Below, piece after piece: positions 1-8,694 of a DNA stretch of 55,363 nucleotides. The translations under genes and the position numbers were made by a program. Numbering within the stretch: the first letter of the stretch is position 1; each line of letters begins with the position of its first letter. This stretch comes from an uncultured Alphaproteobacteria bacterium (lineage in GTDB: Bacteria > Pseudomonadota > Alphaproteobacteria > CAAGCB01 > CAG-977). Below the pieces are notes generated by a model, which worked only from the letters and a program-made list of their open reading frames with translations, had not been told where the DNA came from and searched no databases. The stretch covers positions 1 to 55,363 of the forward strand of contig CAKQWA010000014.1 in NCBI GenBank assembly GCA_934277945.1, given 5' to 3'.

Positions 1-71
1 GAGTGAAAGGATTTGAACCTTCGACCCCTACGTCCCGAACGTAGTGCTCTACCAGGCTGAGCTACACTCCG
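1..71 (-). tRNA. tRNA-Pro (CGG), 3' end cut by window edge
   Basis: Read on the minus strand, the gene starts at 71 with acceptor bases CGGAGTG. It has a D-arm (TAGCTCAGCCTGGTAGAGC), an anticodon stem CTACG/CGTAG around loop TTCGGGA, and a T-arm with GGTTCAAATCC. The anticodon is CGG, which reads proline CCG codons. The 3' acceptor strand is visible as CACTC. The last two paired bases, the discriminator and any CCA lie beyond position 1. Confidence 0.93.
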
Positions 72-90
72 TTGACCTTTAAGTGAAGGT

Positions 91-119
91 GTTATAACCT
101 ATAACTTTGAGTTTCGCAA
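91..119 (-). promoter_or_regulatory. Promoter of tRNA-Pro
   Basis: On the minus strand a -35 box TTGCGA (119-114) and a -10 box TATAAC (96-91) are separated by 17 bp. They lie about 20 bp upstream of the tRNA 5' end, as expected for a stable-RNA promoter. Confidence 0.55.
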
Positions 120-149
120 CTCCCAATTTCAACTTTTTTGAGTTTTGTC

Positions 150-1109
150 GTGAAAAAAATACTTTTTGTCTGTCTGTTTCTGGTTTTTGCCGCCGCCGGC
201 GCGTTCTTCCTGATGCGAAAAGACTCGCCCGTTCAAGAGCCGCGCCCCGTCGCGTCGCTTGATTTGTCCGATTCGGACGACGACGCCTTTGCAAACGCCG
301 ATGCGCCGGAAAACGAGGAAATCAAGCCCGTTTTCGACATCGTGCGCATTGAAAACGACGGTTCCGCCGTTATCGCGGGGCGCGCCAAACCGTTCGAGTC
401 GCCCGTTTTAATGGACGGGGACGATCCCGTCGCCGCGCTTTCGGCGGACGAAAACGGCGAATGGGTCTATCTGCCCGCCGCGCCGTTCGCCGCCGGAGAT
501 CACGAATTTTGGCTGAAATCCGACGCCGTGACGCAAAAGCAGGACGCCGCCGTCGTCTTTGTCAACATTCCGGAAGTCAAACAGGACGCTCTGATTGTCA
601 TGGTCGCCGCCGACGAGGAGGCGCAAGTATTCCAAAAACCGCGCGATTCCGACGAAATTTCGGGAAAATTGGAAATTTCTCTGGCGCGCTACAAAAACGG
701 CACGCTTGTCGTCAAAGGCAAAACGCAGGCGGCGGGGCGCGTGCTGGTTTATTTGGGCAACGAATTGATCGACTCGGCGGAAAACAAGGAAAACAACGAA
801 TTTGAGTTGCGGTGCGAAATCGGCTTGGACGCGGATCGCGCCTATCTGTTGCGCGCGGATGAAACCGACGAGGACAATCGCGTGTACGCCCGCGCCGAAG
901 TGCCGTTCACCGTCAAAAAAGGCGCGGATCCGTCCGTGCGCATCGTCCGCGGGGACAATTTGTGGACGATCGCCCGCCACGTTTACGGGTCGGGCTTCGA
1001 TTACACGATTATCTACAAAGCGAACAAAAAACAGATTAAAAACCCCGATTTAATCTATCCCGAACAGGTGTTCGTCCTGCCCAAAAAAGCGAAATCCGGC
1101 TCAAATTAA
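150..1109 (+). CDS. LysM-domain envelope protein
   Basis: This 319-residue protein has an N-terminal hydrophobic segment (KKILFVCLFLVFAAAGAFF), so it is exported or anchored in the inner membrane. Two Ig-like stretches follow, with phrases such as SADENGEWVY typical of bacterial cell-surface sandwich domains. The C-terminal ~50 residues form a LysM motif (VRGDNLWTIARHVYG...NPDLIYPEQVFVLP) that should bind peptidoglycan. No ATG is available. I chose the GTG at 150 because it opens a compact signal sequence and has a weak GAG seven bases upstream; a TTG at 138 is the alternative. Proteins of this layout are common in Alphaproteobacteria, and the exact role is unknown. Confidence 0.8.
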   Translation: MKKILFVCLFLVFAAAGAFFLMRKDSPVQEPRPVASLDLSDSDDDAFANADAPENEEIKPVFDIVRIENDGSAVIAGRAKPFESPVLMDGDDPVAALSADENGEWVYLPAAPFAAGDHEFWLKSDAVTQKQDAAVVFVNIPEVKQDALIVMVAADEEAQVFQKPRDSDEISGKLEISLARYKNGTLVVKGKTQAAGRVLVYLGNELIDSAENKENNEFELRCEIGLDADRAYLLRADETDEDNRVYARAEVPFTVKKGADPSVRIVRGDNLWTIARHVYGSGFDYTIIYKANKKQIKNPDLIYPEQVFVLPKKAKSGSN

Positions 1110-1187
1110 GGGGGGAATTGAAAAAACTCTTTAATTTTGCCCGTATTTCGCTTAAAACTAATAAACTTTATTTTGGAGGTTTATGGT

Positions 1188-1895
1188 ATGTCAAAAGTCG
1201 ACTTGTCGTGGAAACGCTACATTATGCCCCCCATTCATCCGGAGGGTTGGCGCTTTGTCGCCATTGCGGCCGCAGCCACGTTGCTTCTGTGGGTCATTTC
1301 CGCGCCGCTGGGAACAATCGGCACGGTGCTGACAATCTACTGTTATTTCTTTTTCCGCGACCCCGTGCGCGTCACCCCCGCCGGTGAAAATTTCGTCATT
1401 TCGCCCGCGGACGGCATCGTCAGCTCGATTCGCGAAGTCGTGCCTCCCGAAGAAATGGAATTGGGCGACAAGCCGATGACCCGCATTTGCGTGTTCATGA
1501 GCGTTTTCAACGTGCACGTCAACCGCGCGCCCGTTTCGGGAACGGTCATTAAAAAGCACTATCGCCCCGGCGCGTTCGTCAATGTGTCTTTGGACAAGGA
1601 AAGCGAAAACAACGAACGCATGGAAATGGTCGTTGAAACCGACAAAGGCGTGAAAATCGGCGTCATTCAGGTCGCCGGTCTGGTCGCCCGCCGCATTTTG
1701 AGCTTTGCGCAGGAAGGTCAGCGTCTGACCGCCGGTCAGCGTTTCGGGCTGATTCGCTTCGGCAGCCGTCTGGACATTTATCTGCCGACGGATGTCGCCC
1801 CCGCCGTCGTCGAGGGGCAGATCGCCGTCGCCGGAGAAACGATTTTGGCGGATTTGTCCGTTAAGGGCGCCGCTCGCACAGGGGAGATGCAGTAA
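1188..1895 (+). CDS. psd: Phosphatidylserine decarboxylase
   Basis: The enzyme converts phosphatidylserine to phosphatidylethanolamine at the inner membrane. The 235-residue product matches the short alphaproteobacterial form. N-terminal hydrophobic segments are followed by FFRDPVRVTPAGENFVISPADG, then FNVHVNRAPVSG, and the self-processing site near the C-terminus reads RFGSRLD. Cleavage before the serine would generate the pyruvoyl group. The start at 1188 follows a good GGAGG (1175-1179); the reading frame stays open further upstream but has no ribosome-binding site there. It lies 2 bp before pssA and is surely co-transcribed with it, so the pair makes PE from CDP-diacylglycerol and serine. 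Confidence 0.95.
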   Translation: MSKVDLSWKRYIMPPIHPEGWRFVAIAAAATLLLWVISAPLGTIGTVLTIYCYFFFRDPVRVTPAGENFVISPADGIVSSIREVVPPEEMELGDKPMTRICVFMSVFNVHVNRAPVSGTVIKKHYRPGAFVNVSLDKESENNERMEMVVETDKGVKIGVIQVAGLVARRILSFAQEGQRLTAGQRFGLIRFGSRLDIYLPTDVAPAVVEGQIAVAGETILADLSVKGAARTGEMQ

Positions 1896-1897
1896 TC

Positions 1898-2671
1898 ATG
1901 TTTAAAGTACCGCGTAAACGCATAAAAGATTTGCCGTTCAACCGCATGGCGCCGAATTTGGTGACTTTGGCGGCTTTGGCTTCGGGCGTGACGTCAATTC
2001 GTTTCAGCATGGAGCACCGCTGGGAACACGCCGTCATCGCCATTTTAATGGCTTCCGTTTTTGACGCTTTGGACGGCCGCGTCGCCCGTATGCTTCACGG
2101 CGCGTCGAATTTCGGCGCGGAACTCGATTCGCTGTCCGATTGCGTGTGCTTTGGCGTCGCCCCCGGCTTGCTGATGTATTTCTGGACGTTGGAAAGCCAA
2201 GCGCCTGCCGGCTGGATTCTGGCTCTTTTGGTGCCTTTGTGCTGCGCGTTGCGTCTGGCGCGATTCAACATCATGCTGGACGGACCCCAGCCGCCGTATT
2301 GGAAGCACTTTTTCGTCGGCTTGCCCGCTCCGGGCGGCGCGTACGTCGCTTTAACGCCGATTATGCTGTACTTCTATTTCAAGAACGAGTTTTTCCGCAC
2401 GCCGTACGTCGTTGAAACGTTCCTGTTTTTAAGCGCGTTTTTAATGGCGTCGCGTCTGCCGACGATTTCGTTGAAGAAAATTCGCATTTCGGCGACGGTT
2501 CTGCCGCTGTTTTTGCTGGCGGCGGCGCTGTTCTTCGGCGCGCTGTTCTACGAACCGTGGCTGACGGTCGGCATCATGGGACTGATTTACATTGTGACCG
2601 TGCCGTTCTGCTCGGTGGTTTTCCTGCGTCTGAAACGCAAAATGACGCAAGAGCAAAAACCGCAGGAATAA
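1898..2671 (+). CDS. pssA: CDP-diacylglycerol-serine O-phosphatidyltransferase
   Basis: PssA makes phosphatidylserine from CDP-diacylglycerol and serine. The 257-residue protein is an integral membrane enzyme with about eight hydrophobic segments. It carries the CDP-alcohol phosphotransferase signature D-G-x2-A-R-x8-G-x3-D-x3-D around residues 55-80, visible as DGRVARMLHG followed by GAELDSLSD. It starts two bases after psd and feeds product to it. The two-gene operon ends at a strong hairpin. Nothing looks unusual. Confidence 0.96.
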   Translation: MFKVPRKRIKDLPFNRMAPNLVTLAALASGVTSIRFSMEHRWEHAVIAILMASVFDALDGRVARMLHGASNFGAELDSLSDCVCFGVAPGLLMYFWTLESQAPAGWILALLVPLCCALRLARFNIMLDGPQPPYWKHFFVGLPAPGGAYVALTPIMLYFYFKNEFFRTPYVVETFLFLSAFLMASRLPTISLKKIRISATVLPLFLLAAALFFGALFYEPWLTVGIMGLIYIVTVPFCSVVFLRLKRKMTQEQKPQE

Positions 2672-2689
2672 GCGGAAATCAATGACTTG

Positions 2690-2727
2690 ATAAAAAAACG
2701 GACGCTCGCGGGGGCGTCCGTTTTTGC
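2690..2727. terminator. Bidirectional terminator between pssA and flavoprotein gene
   Basis: Stem ACGGACGC (2698-2705) pairs with GCGTCCGT (2714-2721). An A-run precedes it and a T-run follows, so it can stop the convergent transcripts from both sides. Confidence 0.85.
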
Positions 2728-2744
2728 GTTCATTCCTTTTGCGT

Positions 2745-3437
2745 TCATTCCTTGACGAATTCGCTTTTCGGCACGCCGCAAACGGGACAGACGTAATCGT
2801 CGGGCAGGTCTTCAAACGGAATGTCGCCGTCGTAAACGTATCCGCACACCGCGCAAACCCATTTTTCTTCGTTTTCCTCTTTTTTATCGTTCATGATGTC
2901 GTCCTTTTCTGTTTTCGTTGTTTCGCTTAAATCGCAATACCGGATGCCGTCCTTGTAGGCGCACAGGGAGGCGGAGCGCAGGTTTTGCTGATAATCGGAA
3001 TAGGAAAGCGGGGCTTTGTCGCCGTCCTGCGCCGATTCGACTTCGGCGAAGAACAGGAAATGCGTTCCCAAATCCTCGATTTTCGTCACGCGCGCGGTTA
3101 AGCGGGCGGCGACGTTCGGCAAGACGGGCAGGGCGTCGAGAAATTCGTGCGCCGTCATCGCCCATTTGTCCGTTTTTAAAGACGATTGAAAGCCGAAAGC
3201 GGCTATCAAATCGGGCGGCGTGTGTGCCGGCAGGACGGACAGCGAAAATCTCTTTTCGCGTGCCATGCATTTCGCCGTATGGTTTCTTTTCTGACACGAC
3301 ACGACCAAAGCGGGCGGATTGCACGTTGTCTGCATGACCGCGTCGGCGACGCATCCCGCGAACCGTTTGTTCGCCTCGTCGTACGCGCCGATGACGTACA
3401 AGCCGTAAGTTAATTTCGTCAAAGCCTTTTCATCCAT
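2745..3437 (-). CDS. Flavin reductase-rubredoxin fusion (Hrb/flavoredoxin-like)
   Basis: The 230-residue protein has an N-terminal flavin-reductase-like domain (FMN binding, about residues 5-150: LTYGLYVIGA, NPPALVVSCQKRNHT) joined by an acidic linker to a C-terminal rubredoxin. The rubredoxin shows CAVCGYVYDGD and CPVCGVPKSEF, the two CxxC iron knuckles. Such high-molecular-weight rubredoxins pass electrons from NAD(P)H to flavodiiron oxygen or NO reductases in anaerobes and microaerophiles. The start at 3437 has an AAGGAGCAGG ribosome-binding site; the open frame continues upstream without one. The gene is monocistronic and convergent with pssA. The partner reductase is not in the window. 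Confidence 0.85.
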   Translation of the reverse strand: MDEKALTKLTYGLYVIGAYDEANKRFAGCVADAVMQTTCNPPALVVSCQKRNHTAKCMAREKRFSLSVLPAHTPPDLIAAFGFQSSLKTDKWAMTAHEFLDALPVLPNVAARLTARVTKIEDLGTHFLFFAEVESAQDGDKAPLSYSDYQQNLRSASLCAYKDGIRYCDLSETTKTEKDDIMNDKKEENEEKWVCAVCGYVYDGDIPFEDLPDDYVCPVCGVPKSEFVKE

Positions 3438-3526
3438 GTTCCTGCTCCTTTCGTCCTTATGGTAGCATACATTAACGCGCGTCAAAAGAAAGATGTCCGA
3501 ACGTTGCTGTTTTTGACAAAAAACGC

Positions 3527-3555
3527 TTGATAAAAGGGCGCGATGGGGCTATAAA
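3527..3555 (+). promoter_or_regulatory. Promoter of rpmI-rplT(-pheST)
   Basis: A -35 box TTGATA (3527-3532) and a -10 box TATAAA (3550-3555) are separated by 17 bp. The ~90-base leader before rpmI contains a perfect hairpin, GCGCCTTT/AAAGGCGC at 3560-3579, without a T-run. It may serve as a site for L20 feedback, which is an inference. Confidence 0.65.
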
Positions 3556-3651
3556 GTAAGCGCCTTTTGAAAAAGGCGCGGGCGTTCGCGGGCTGTAAAT
3601 TGGGTTGCCTTGCGCACGCTTTGACCGTTAATACAGTATAAGGAGACGGAA

Positions 3652-3849
3652 ATGCCCAAATTGAAAACAAAAAGCGCGGTGAAAAAACGCTTTTCCCGCA
3701 CGGGTTCCGGAGCGATTAAGCACGGTTGCGCCTACAAGCGTCACCGCTTGATTTCCAAAGGGACGAAAATGAAGCGTCATGCTCGCGGCACGGCTTTGTT
3801 GAGAAGCTGTGATTTCGACATTATCGACCGTTTTATGCCGTATAACTGA
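3652..3849 (+). CDS. rpmI: 50S ribosomal protein L35
   Basis: This 65-residue, very basic protein begins MPKLKTKSAVKKRFSRTGSG, the classic L35 start, and contains the RHARG segment. It assembles into the large ribosomal subunit. An AAGGAGACGG ribosome-binding site precedes the ATG. rplT follows 17 bp downstream in the usual order. infC is absent upstream, so the unit has its own promoter. Confidence 0.98.
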   Translation: MPKLKTKSAVKKRFSRTGSGAIKHGCAYKRHRLISKGTKMKRHARGTALLRSCDFDIIDRFMPYN

Positions 3850-3866
3850 GATAGGGAGATAAGATA

Positions 3867-4223
3867 ATGGCTCGTGTAAAACGCGGCGTAACCGCTCATG
3901 TGAAACACAAAAAAGTTTTGAAACTGGCAAAAGGATATCGCGAAAGCAATTCCAAATTGTACAGAATCGCGTTGGAAAAAGTTGAAAAAGGCTTGCAGTA
4001 CGCCTACCGCGACCGCCGCAAGAAAAAATCCAACTTCCGTTCCTTGTGGATTCAGCGTATCAATGCCGGTGTGCGCGAACACGGTTTGACCTATTCCCGC
4101 TTCATCAACGGGTTGGAAAAAGCCGGTATCGAACTCGACCGCAAGATTCTTGCCGATTTGGCGATGAATCAGCCTGCGGCGTTTGCCGAAGTCGTTGCCA
4201 AAGTCAAGACGGCTCTGAAATAA
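3867..4223 (+). CDS. rplT: 50S ribosomal protein L20
   Basis: The 118-residue L20 begins MARVKRGVTAHVKHKKVLKL and includes RDRRKKKSNFRSLWIQRINA, the rRNA-binding core. L20 is an early 50S assembly factor and in many bacteria represses its own operon. Its length is normal. It is followed by a hairpin terminator that separates it from pheS. Confidence 0.98.
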   Translation: MARVKRGVTAHVKHKKVLKLAKGYRESNSKLYRIALEKVEKGLQYAYRDRRKKKSNFRSLWIQRINAGVREHGLTYSRFINGLEKAGIELDRKILADLAMNQPAAFAEVVAKVKTALK

Positions 4224-4242
4224 GGCAAAGCAAAACAAATCG

Positions 4243-4273
4243 AAAAGAGTCGCAAACAGCGACTCTTTTTTTT
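4243..4273 (+). terminator. Terminator or attenuator between rplT and pheS
   Basis: An 11-bp perfect stem, AAAAGAGTCGC (4243-4253) with GCGACTCTTTT (4259-4269), closes a five-base loop and runs into nine T residues. No clear promoter separates it from pheS 23 bp further on. It therefore probably acts as a partial terminator or attenuator that lowers pheST expression relative to the ribosomal genes. Confidence 0.75.
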
Positions 4274-4295
4274 GAAAACAATAAGGAATCTTTTT

Positions 4296-5384
4296 ATGAG
4301 CAGTGAATTGGAATCGTTGCAAACCGAATTGTTGGAACGCGTCGCTTCGGCAAACGACATTGCCGCTTTGGAAGCCGTGCGCGTGTCCGTTTTGGGCAAA
4401 AAGGGCGTCATTACCGAAAAGATGAAAATGCTGGGCGGCATGGCTCCCGAAGAAAGAAAAGCCGCCGGTCAACTGTTTAACACGTTGAAAAACGCCGTCG
4501 CCGCCGCCATTGACGCCAAAAAGGAAACGTTGGAGGAACAGGCGATCAACGCCCGTTTGCAAAACGAAGCGGTTGACATCACGCTGCCCTGCCGTCCCGA
4601 AACGCAAGGGCGCATCCACCCGCTTTATCAGACCTACGACGAAGTCGTCGCCATTTTCGGTCAGATGGGCTTCGAGGTCGCCGACGGTCCTGACATTGAG
4701 GACGATTTCCACAACTTCACCGCTTTGAACACGCCGGAAAACCACCCCGCGCGTCAAATGCAGGACACGTTCTATTTGCAGGGCGATGAAAAATACATTG
4801 TCCGCACGCAGACTTCCGCCGTGCAGATCCGCACGATGGAAAAGCAGAAGCCGCCCGTGCGCGTTGTCGTCCCCGGCAGAACCTACCGTTGCGACTACGA
4901 CGCGACGCACGCCCCGATGTTCCACCAGATTGAAGGGCTGATCGTCGACAAACAGACGAACATGGCGCACCTGAAAGGCTGTCTGATCGAGTTCGTCAAA
5001 ACGTTCTTTGAACTGGACGACGTGCCCGTGCGCTTCCGTCCGTCGTTCTTCCCGTTCACCGAACCGTCCGCCGAAATGGACATCGGCTGTTCGCGCGCGA
5101 ACGGCGAATTGAAAATCGGCGCGGGCAAGGACTGGCTGGAAATTCTGGGGTGCGGCATGGTGCATCCGAACGTGCTGAAAGCCTGCGGCATCGACCCCGA
5201 CGAATATCAGGGGTTTGCGTTCGGCATCGGGCTTGACCGTCTGGCGATGCTGAAATACGCGATTCCCGATTTGCGCACGTTCTTCGAGTCGGATTTGCGC
5301 TGGATTCGGCATTACGGATTTGTCCCGCTGGACATTCCCTCGACGGCGGCGGGTTTGAGCATGACGGGAGGTAACAAAAGATGA
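4296..5384 (+). CDS. pheS: Phenylalanine-tRNA ligase alpha subunit
   Basis: PheS is the catalytic subunit of the cytoplasmic alpha2-beta2 synthetase that charges tRNA-Phe. The 362-residue protein has an N-terminal coiled-coil tRNA-binding arm, then the class II core. Motif 2 is visible as GRTYRCDYDATHAPMFHQIEG and motif 3 as GFAFGIGLDRLAMLKY. The start at 4296 is set by AAGGAA (4283-4288). A TTG at 4272 lies inside the preceding terminator and is unlikely. It overlaps pheT by four bases (ATGA), implying translational coupling. Confidence 0.97.
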   Translation: MSSELESLQTELLERVASANDIAALEAVRVSVLGKKGVITEKMKMLGGMAPEERKAAGQLFNTLKNAVAAAIDAKKETLEEQAINARLQNEAVDITLPCRPETQGRIHPLYQTYDEVVAIFGQMGFEVADGPDIEDDFHNFTALNTPENHPARQMQDTFYLQGDEKYIVRTQTSAVQIRTMEKQKPPVRVVVPGRTYRCDYDATHAPMFHQIEGLIVDKQTNMAHLKGCLIEFVKTFFELDDVPVRFRPSFFPFTEPSAEMDIGCSRANGELKIGAGKDWLEILGCGMVHPNVLKACGIDPDEYQGFAFGIGLDRLAMLKYAIPDLRTFFESDLRWIRHYGFVPLDIPSTAAGLSMTGGNKR

Positions 5385-7765
5385 AATTCACGTTAAGTTG
5401 GCTGAAAGATTATTTGGATACAAACGCGGGCGTTGACGAAATCGCCGAAAAACTGACGGCGATCGGTTTGGAAGTCGAAGAAGTCGTCAATCCGATGGCG
5501 GCGATTGAAAGCCTGATCGTCGCGCGTATCGACGAATGTGTCGCGCATCCCGACTCCGACCATTTGCACGTTTTGAAAGTCAACACGGGCAAGGACGTCG
5601 TGCAGGTCGTGTGCGGCGCGCCGAACGCCAGAGCGGGACTGAAAAGCGTTTTGGCACGCCCCGGCGACTTCATCCCCGCTTTTAACGAAAAACTGAAAGC
5701 GGGCAAAATCCGCGGCGTCGAGTCGTGCGGCATGATGTGCGCCGAGGACGAATTGGGCGTCGGTTCCGATCATGCGGGCATTATCGAACTGCCCGAATCC
5801 GCCGTTGTCGGCGCGTCAATTGCGACCGTGTACCCGTCCGACCCCGTTATCGAAGTGTCGATTACGCCCAACAGGGGCGACTGCATGAGCGTTTACGGCA
5901 TCGCGCGCGATTTGGCGGCGGCTGGCTTGGGAACGCTGAAACCGCTGCCCGAAGCGAAAGTGACGGAATCTTTCGTTTCCAAAATCGAACTGGTCAACGA
6001 AGTCGAAAACGCGGGCTGCCCGATTTTCACGCTGCGCGAAATCCGCAACGTCAAGAACAAGCCGTCGCCCGAATACATCCAAAACCGTTTGAAAGCCGTC
6101 GGCTTGCGTCCGATTTCCGCTTTGGTGGACGTGACGAACTATTTTAACATTACGTTCGGCCGTCCCCTGCACGTTTTCGACGCGGACAGAGTGACGAACA
6201 AAATCACCGTGCGTTCGGCGAAAAACGGCGAAAAACTGCTGGCTTTGGACGGCAGGGAATACACTTTGAGCGAAGGCATGATCGTCATTGCCGACGAAAA
6301 CGGCGTCGAGTCGATCGGCGGCGTGATGGGCGGCGAAGTGTCCGGCTGTCAGGACGACACGACGCGCGTGCTGTTGGAATCGGCGTATTTCACGCCCGAA
6401 AGCATTGCGAAAACGGGGCAGAAACTGCTTTTGACGTCCGATTCGCGCCAGCGTTTCGAGCGCGGCATCGACCCCGCGGCGACTATCGGCAAATACGGCT
6501 CCGCAATGGCGGCGCAGATGATCGTCGATTTGTGCGGCGGCGAAGTGTCCGAAATCATGATTCGCGGCAAAGAACCCGTCGACGTCGCGCCGATCGCTTT
6601 TGACTCCAAGCGCGTCAAGCAGTTGTGCGGCGTGGACGTCGATGCGGCGGAATGTCAGGAAATCTTGGAAAAACTGGGATGCGCCGTCAAACGCGACGGC
6701 GATGAAATGACTGTCGTCCGTCCGACGTGGCGTTCCGACATTTCGGGCGCGCATGATTTGGTCGAAGAAGTGTTGCGTATTCACGGCTACGACAAACTGC
6801 CCGCCGAAACGCTGCCGCGTCCGAACGGCGTGCACGGCATCTTGCAGCCCAAGCAGAAACGCGAATTCGCCGTGCGCCGCGCGCTTGCGGCAAGGGGCGG
6901 GTATCAGACGATCACATGGTCGTTCATGTCGTCCGCTTACGCCGAAACGTTCCGCAAAGCGCCCGCCGTTTTGATTGCGAACCCGATCAGCGCGGATTTG
7001 AACGAAATGCGTCCGTCCTTGGTGCCGAATCTGGTTTCCGCCGTGCGCTCGAACATGACAAAAGGCGGCTTTGACGGCGCTTTGTTCGAGGTCGGACCGC
7101 AGTTCTTCGGCAAAAAACCCATGGAGCAGGAAACCGTCGCGTGCATGGTGCGCTTCGGCAAAAACGCGCCGCGTCATTGGGCTGAAAAGCCGCGCGCCGT
7201 CGACGTTTTCGACGCGAAAGCCGACGCTTTGGCTGCCTTGGATTCTTTGGAAGCCCCCGTCAACGTGCAGATTACGCGCGAAGCGCCCGCTTGGTATCAC
7301 CCGGGGCGTTCGGGCGCGGTGAAAATCGGCAAGACGGTGCTGGCGTATTTCGGCGAATTGCATCCGAAGGTGCTGAAAGAGTTTGACGTGAAAACGACGG
7401 TTGTCGCGTGTGAAGTGTTTTTGGACAATCTGCCGCCCGTGAAAAGAAAAGCGGGCAAGGCGCAAAAAACGCTGAAATTGTCCGCGTTCACGCCGATTCT
7501 GCGCGACTTGGCGTTCATTGCGCCGAAATCCGTCGATGCGGAAAAAATCGTCGTCGCGGCGAAAAACACGGACAAAACGCTGATTACCGACGTTTCCGTG
7601 TTCGACCTGTACGAAGGCGAAGCCTTGGGCGATAAAAAATCCGTCGCCATTCAACTGACGATTCAGCCGGTGGAAAAGACGATGACGGACGACGAAATCG
7701 AAAGCGTGTGCCGCCGCGTCGTCGGGGCGGTCGCCGCGAACACGGGCGCGCAGTTGAGGGTGTGA
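5381..7765 (+). CDS. pheT: Phenylalanine-tRNA ligase beta subunit
   Basis: The 794-residue beta subunit shows the expected order. An EMAP/OB-fold tRNA-binding domain spans about residues 40-150 (CVAHPDSDHLHVLKVNTG, CGAPNA). The B3/B4 editing domain, the B5 domain, a catalytic-like core and a C-terminal anticodon-binding FDX-ACB domain (LRDLAFIAPK) follow. It edits Tyr-tRNA-Phe and binds the anticodon. Length and order are ordinary. The next gene starts two bases after the stop. Confidence 0.97.
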   Translation: MKFTLSWLKDYLDTNAGVDEIAEKLTAIGLEVEEVVNPMAAIESLIVARIDECVAHPDSDHLHVLKVNTGKDVVQVVCGAPNARAGLKSVLARPGDFIPAFNEKLKAGKIRGVESCGMMCAEDELGVGSDHAGIIELPESAVVGASIATVYPSDPVIEVSITPNRGDCMSVYGIARDLAAAGLGTLKPLPEAKVTESFVSKIELVNEVENAGCPIFTLREIRNVKNKPSPEYIQNRLKAVGLRPISALVDVTNYFNITFGRPLHVFDADRVTNKITVRSAKNGEKLLALDGREYTLSEGMIVIADENGVESIGGVMGGEVSGCQDDTTRVLLESAYFTPESIAKTGQKLLLTSDSRQRFERGIDPAATIGKYGSAMAAQMIVDLCGGEVSEIMIRGKEPVDVAPIAFDSKRVKQLCGVDVDAAECQEILEKLGCAVKRDGDEMTVVRPTWRSDISGAHDLVEEVLRIHGYDKLPAETLPRPNGVHGILQPKQKREFAVRRALAARGGYQTITWSFMSSAYAETFRKAPAVLIANPISADLNEMRPSLVPNLVSAVRSNMTKGGFDGALFEVGPQFFGKKPMEQETVACMVRFGKNAPRHWAEKPRAVDVFDAKADALAALDSLEAPVNVQITREAPAWYHPGRSGAVKIGKTVLAYFGELHPKVLKEFDVKTTVVACEVFLDNLPPVKRKAGKAQKTLKLSAFTPILRDLAFIAPKSVDAEKIVVAAKNTDKTLITDVSVFDLYEGEALGDKKSVAIQLTIQPVEKTMTDDEIESVCRRVVGAVAANTGAQLRV

Positions 7766-7766
7766 T

Positions 7767-8567
7767 ATGTACGAACAGTTGAAATTGCCCGCGGGAAAAC
7801 AATGGGTTTTTCCGACTCTGTCGGGGGTGTTGCGTCCGCCTTTGTCGCAAAAAGAACCCAAGCAGTTGGTCGTGTATTTTCACGGCATGGGCGGCACGGG
7901 TGAATCGAACGCGTGGTTTGCGGAGGCTTTGCGCCACGCGATGCCAGACGCCGTTATTTACGTTCCCGACGGTCTGGAAGCGATTGACGGCAACGAGGAA
8001 ACGCGTCAATGGTTCGGCGTGCCCAAGCATTTCAAGGACGAATGGTTCGGCATCCACCCGTCGAAACTGAAAGCGAAAACGCGCCGTAAATTCCGCCGTA
8101 TGTACGATATGTACGACGAAGCGGTGCCCAAAATTGTGGAATTTGTGCGCGAGCGTATGCGGTTTCACGGCATCGGCGCGCAGGACACCTACCTGTTCGG
8201 CGTGTCGCAGGGCGCGATGATGCTGATGCAGTTAATGGCGGAAAGCGACGTTTTCGCGGATCGCGCGCCCGACGGTTCTTATATTTCCGTCGGCGGCGTG
8301 ATGATTATCGCGGGGTGTCTGCTGGACGTGTGCGAAGTCGAGGCGCATCCGGCGCAGTCGAAGCCCGAATTTATTTTGGTGCACGGCGCGAAAGACACGA
8401 CCGTGCCGTATTCGGGACACATTCTGTCGGAAAAAACGCTGTACGCCTGCGGGATTCCGTGCGTGTCGAAAATCGCGTGGGACAAAGACCACACGTTCTT
8501 CGAGCGCGAAGTGCTGGACGACATTCTGCGTCTGGCGTCGCACTGGGGCGAACGCGCGCCGAAGTGA
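7767..8567 (+). CDS. Alpha/beta hydrolase, YpfH/phospholipase-carboxylesterase type
   Basis: The 266-residue cytosolic hydrolase has the oxyanion-hole segment VVYFHGMGGTGESN, the nucleophile elbow GVSQGAMM (serine near residue 152), an aspartate in VHGAKDTTVPY, and a late histidine in DKDHTFF. These fit a Ser-Asp-His triad of the carboxylesterase/phospholipase family. An insertion around residues 80-115, rich in Lys and Arg, lies between them. It starts two bases after pheT and ends at a terminator, so it is the last gene of that unit. The substrate is unknown. Confidence 0.8.
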   Translation: MYEQLKLPAGKQWVFPTLSGVLRPPLSQKEPKQLVVYFHGMGGTGESNAWFAEALRHAMPDAVIYVPDGLEAIDGNEETRQWFGVPKHFKDEWFGIHPSKLKAKTRRKFRRMYDMYDEAVPKIVEFVRERMRFHGIGAQDTYLFGVSQGAMMLMQLMAESDVFADRAPDGSYISVGGVMIIAGCLLDVCEVEAHPAQSKPEFILVHGAKDTTVPYSGHILSEKTLYACGIPCVSKIAWDKDHTFFEREVLDDILRLASHWGERAPK

Positions 8568-8588
8568 TTTTCCCTTAACGCAACGTAA

Positions 8589-8620
8589 AGACCGCCGTTT
8601 GAACAAAGCGGCGGTTTACT
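8589..8620 (+). terminator. Terminator after pheST-esterase unit
   Basis: Stem ACCGCCG (8591-8597) pairs with CGGCGGT (8609-8615) and is followed by TTACTTTTG. Confidence 0.7.
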
Positions 8621-8694
8621 TTTGTCTTGAAGCGGGCGGCGGCGTTTTCGGGCAATTTGCGAAACCGTTCTTTAAACCGTATAAACGCTTTTCA

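Noticed and set aside
5816..7861. A 681-codon open frame opposite pheT, and many other long antisense frames
   Set aside because: High G+C third positions make long open frames on the opposite strand. The translation is Arg/His/Phe-rich with no domain, and pheT is certain.
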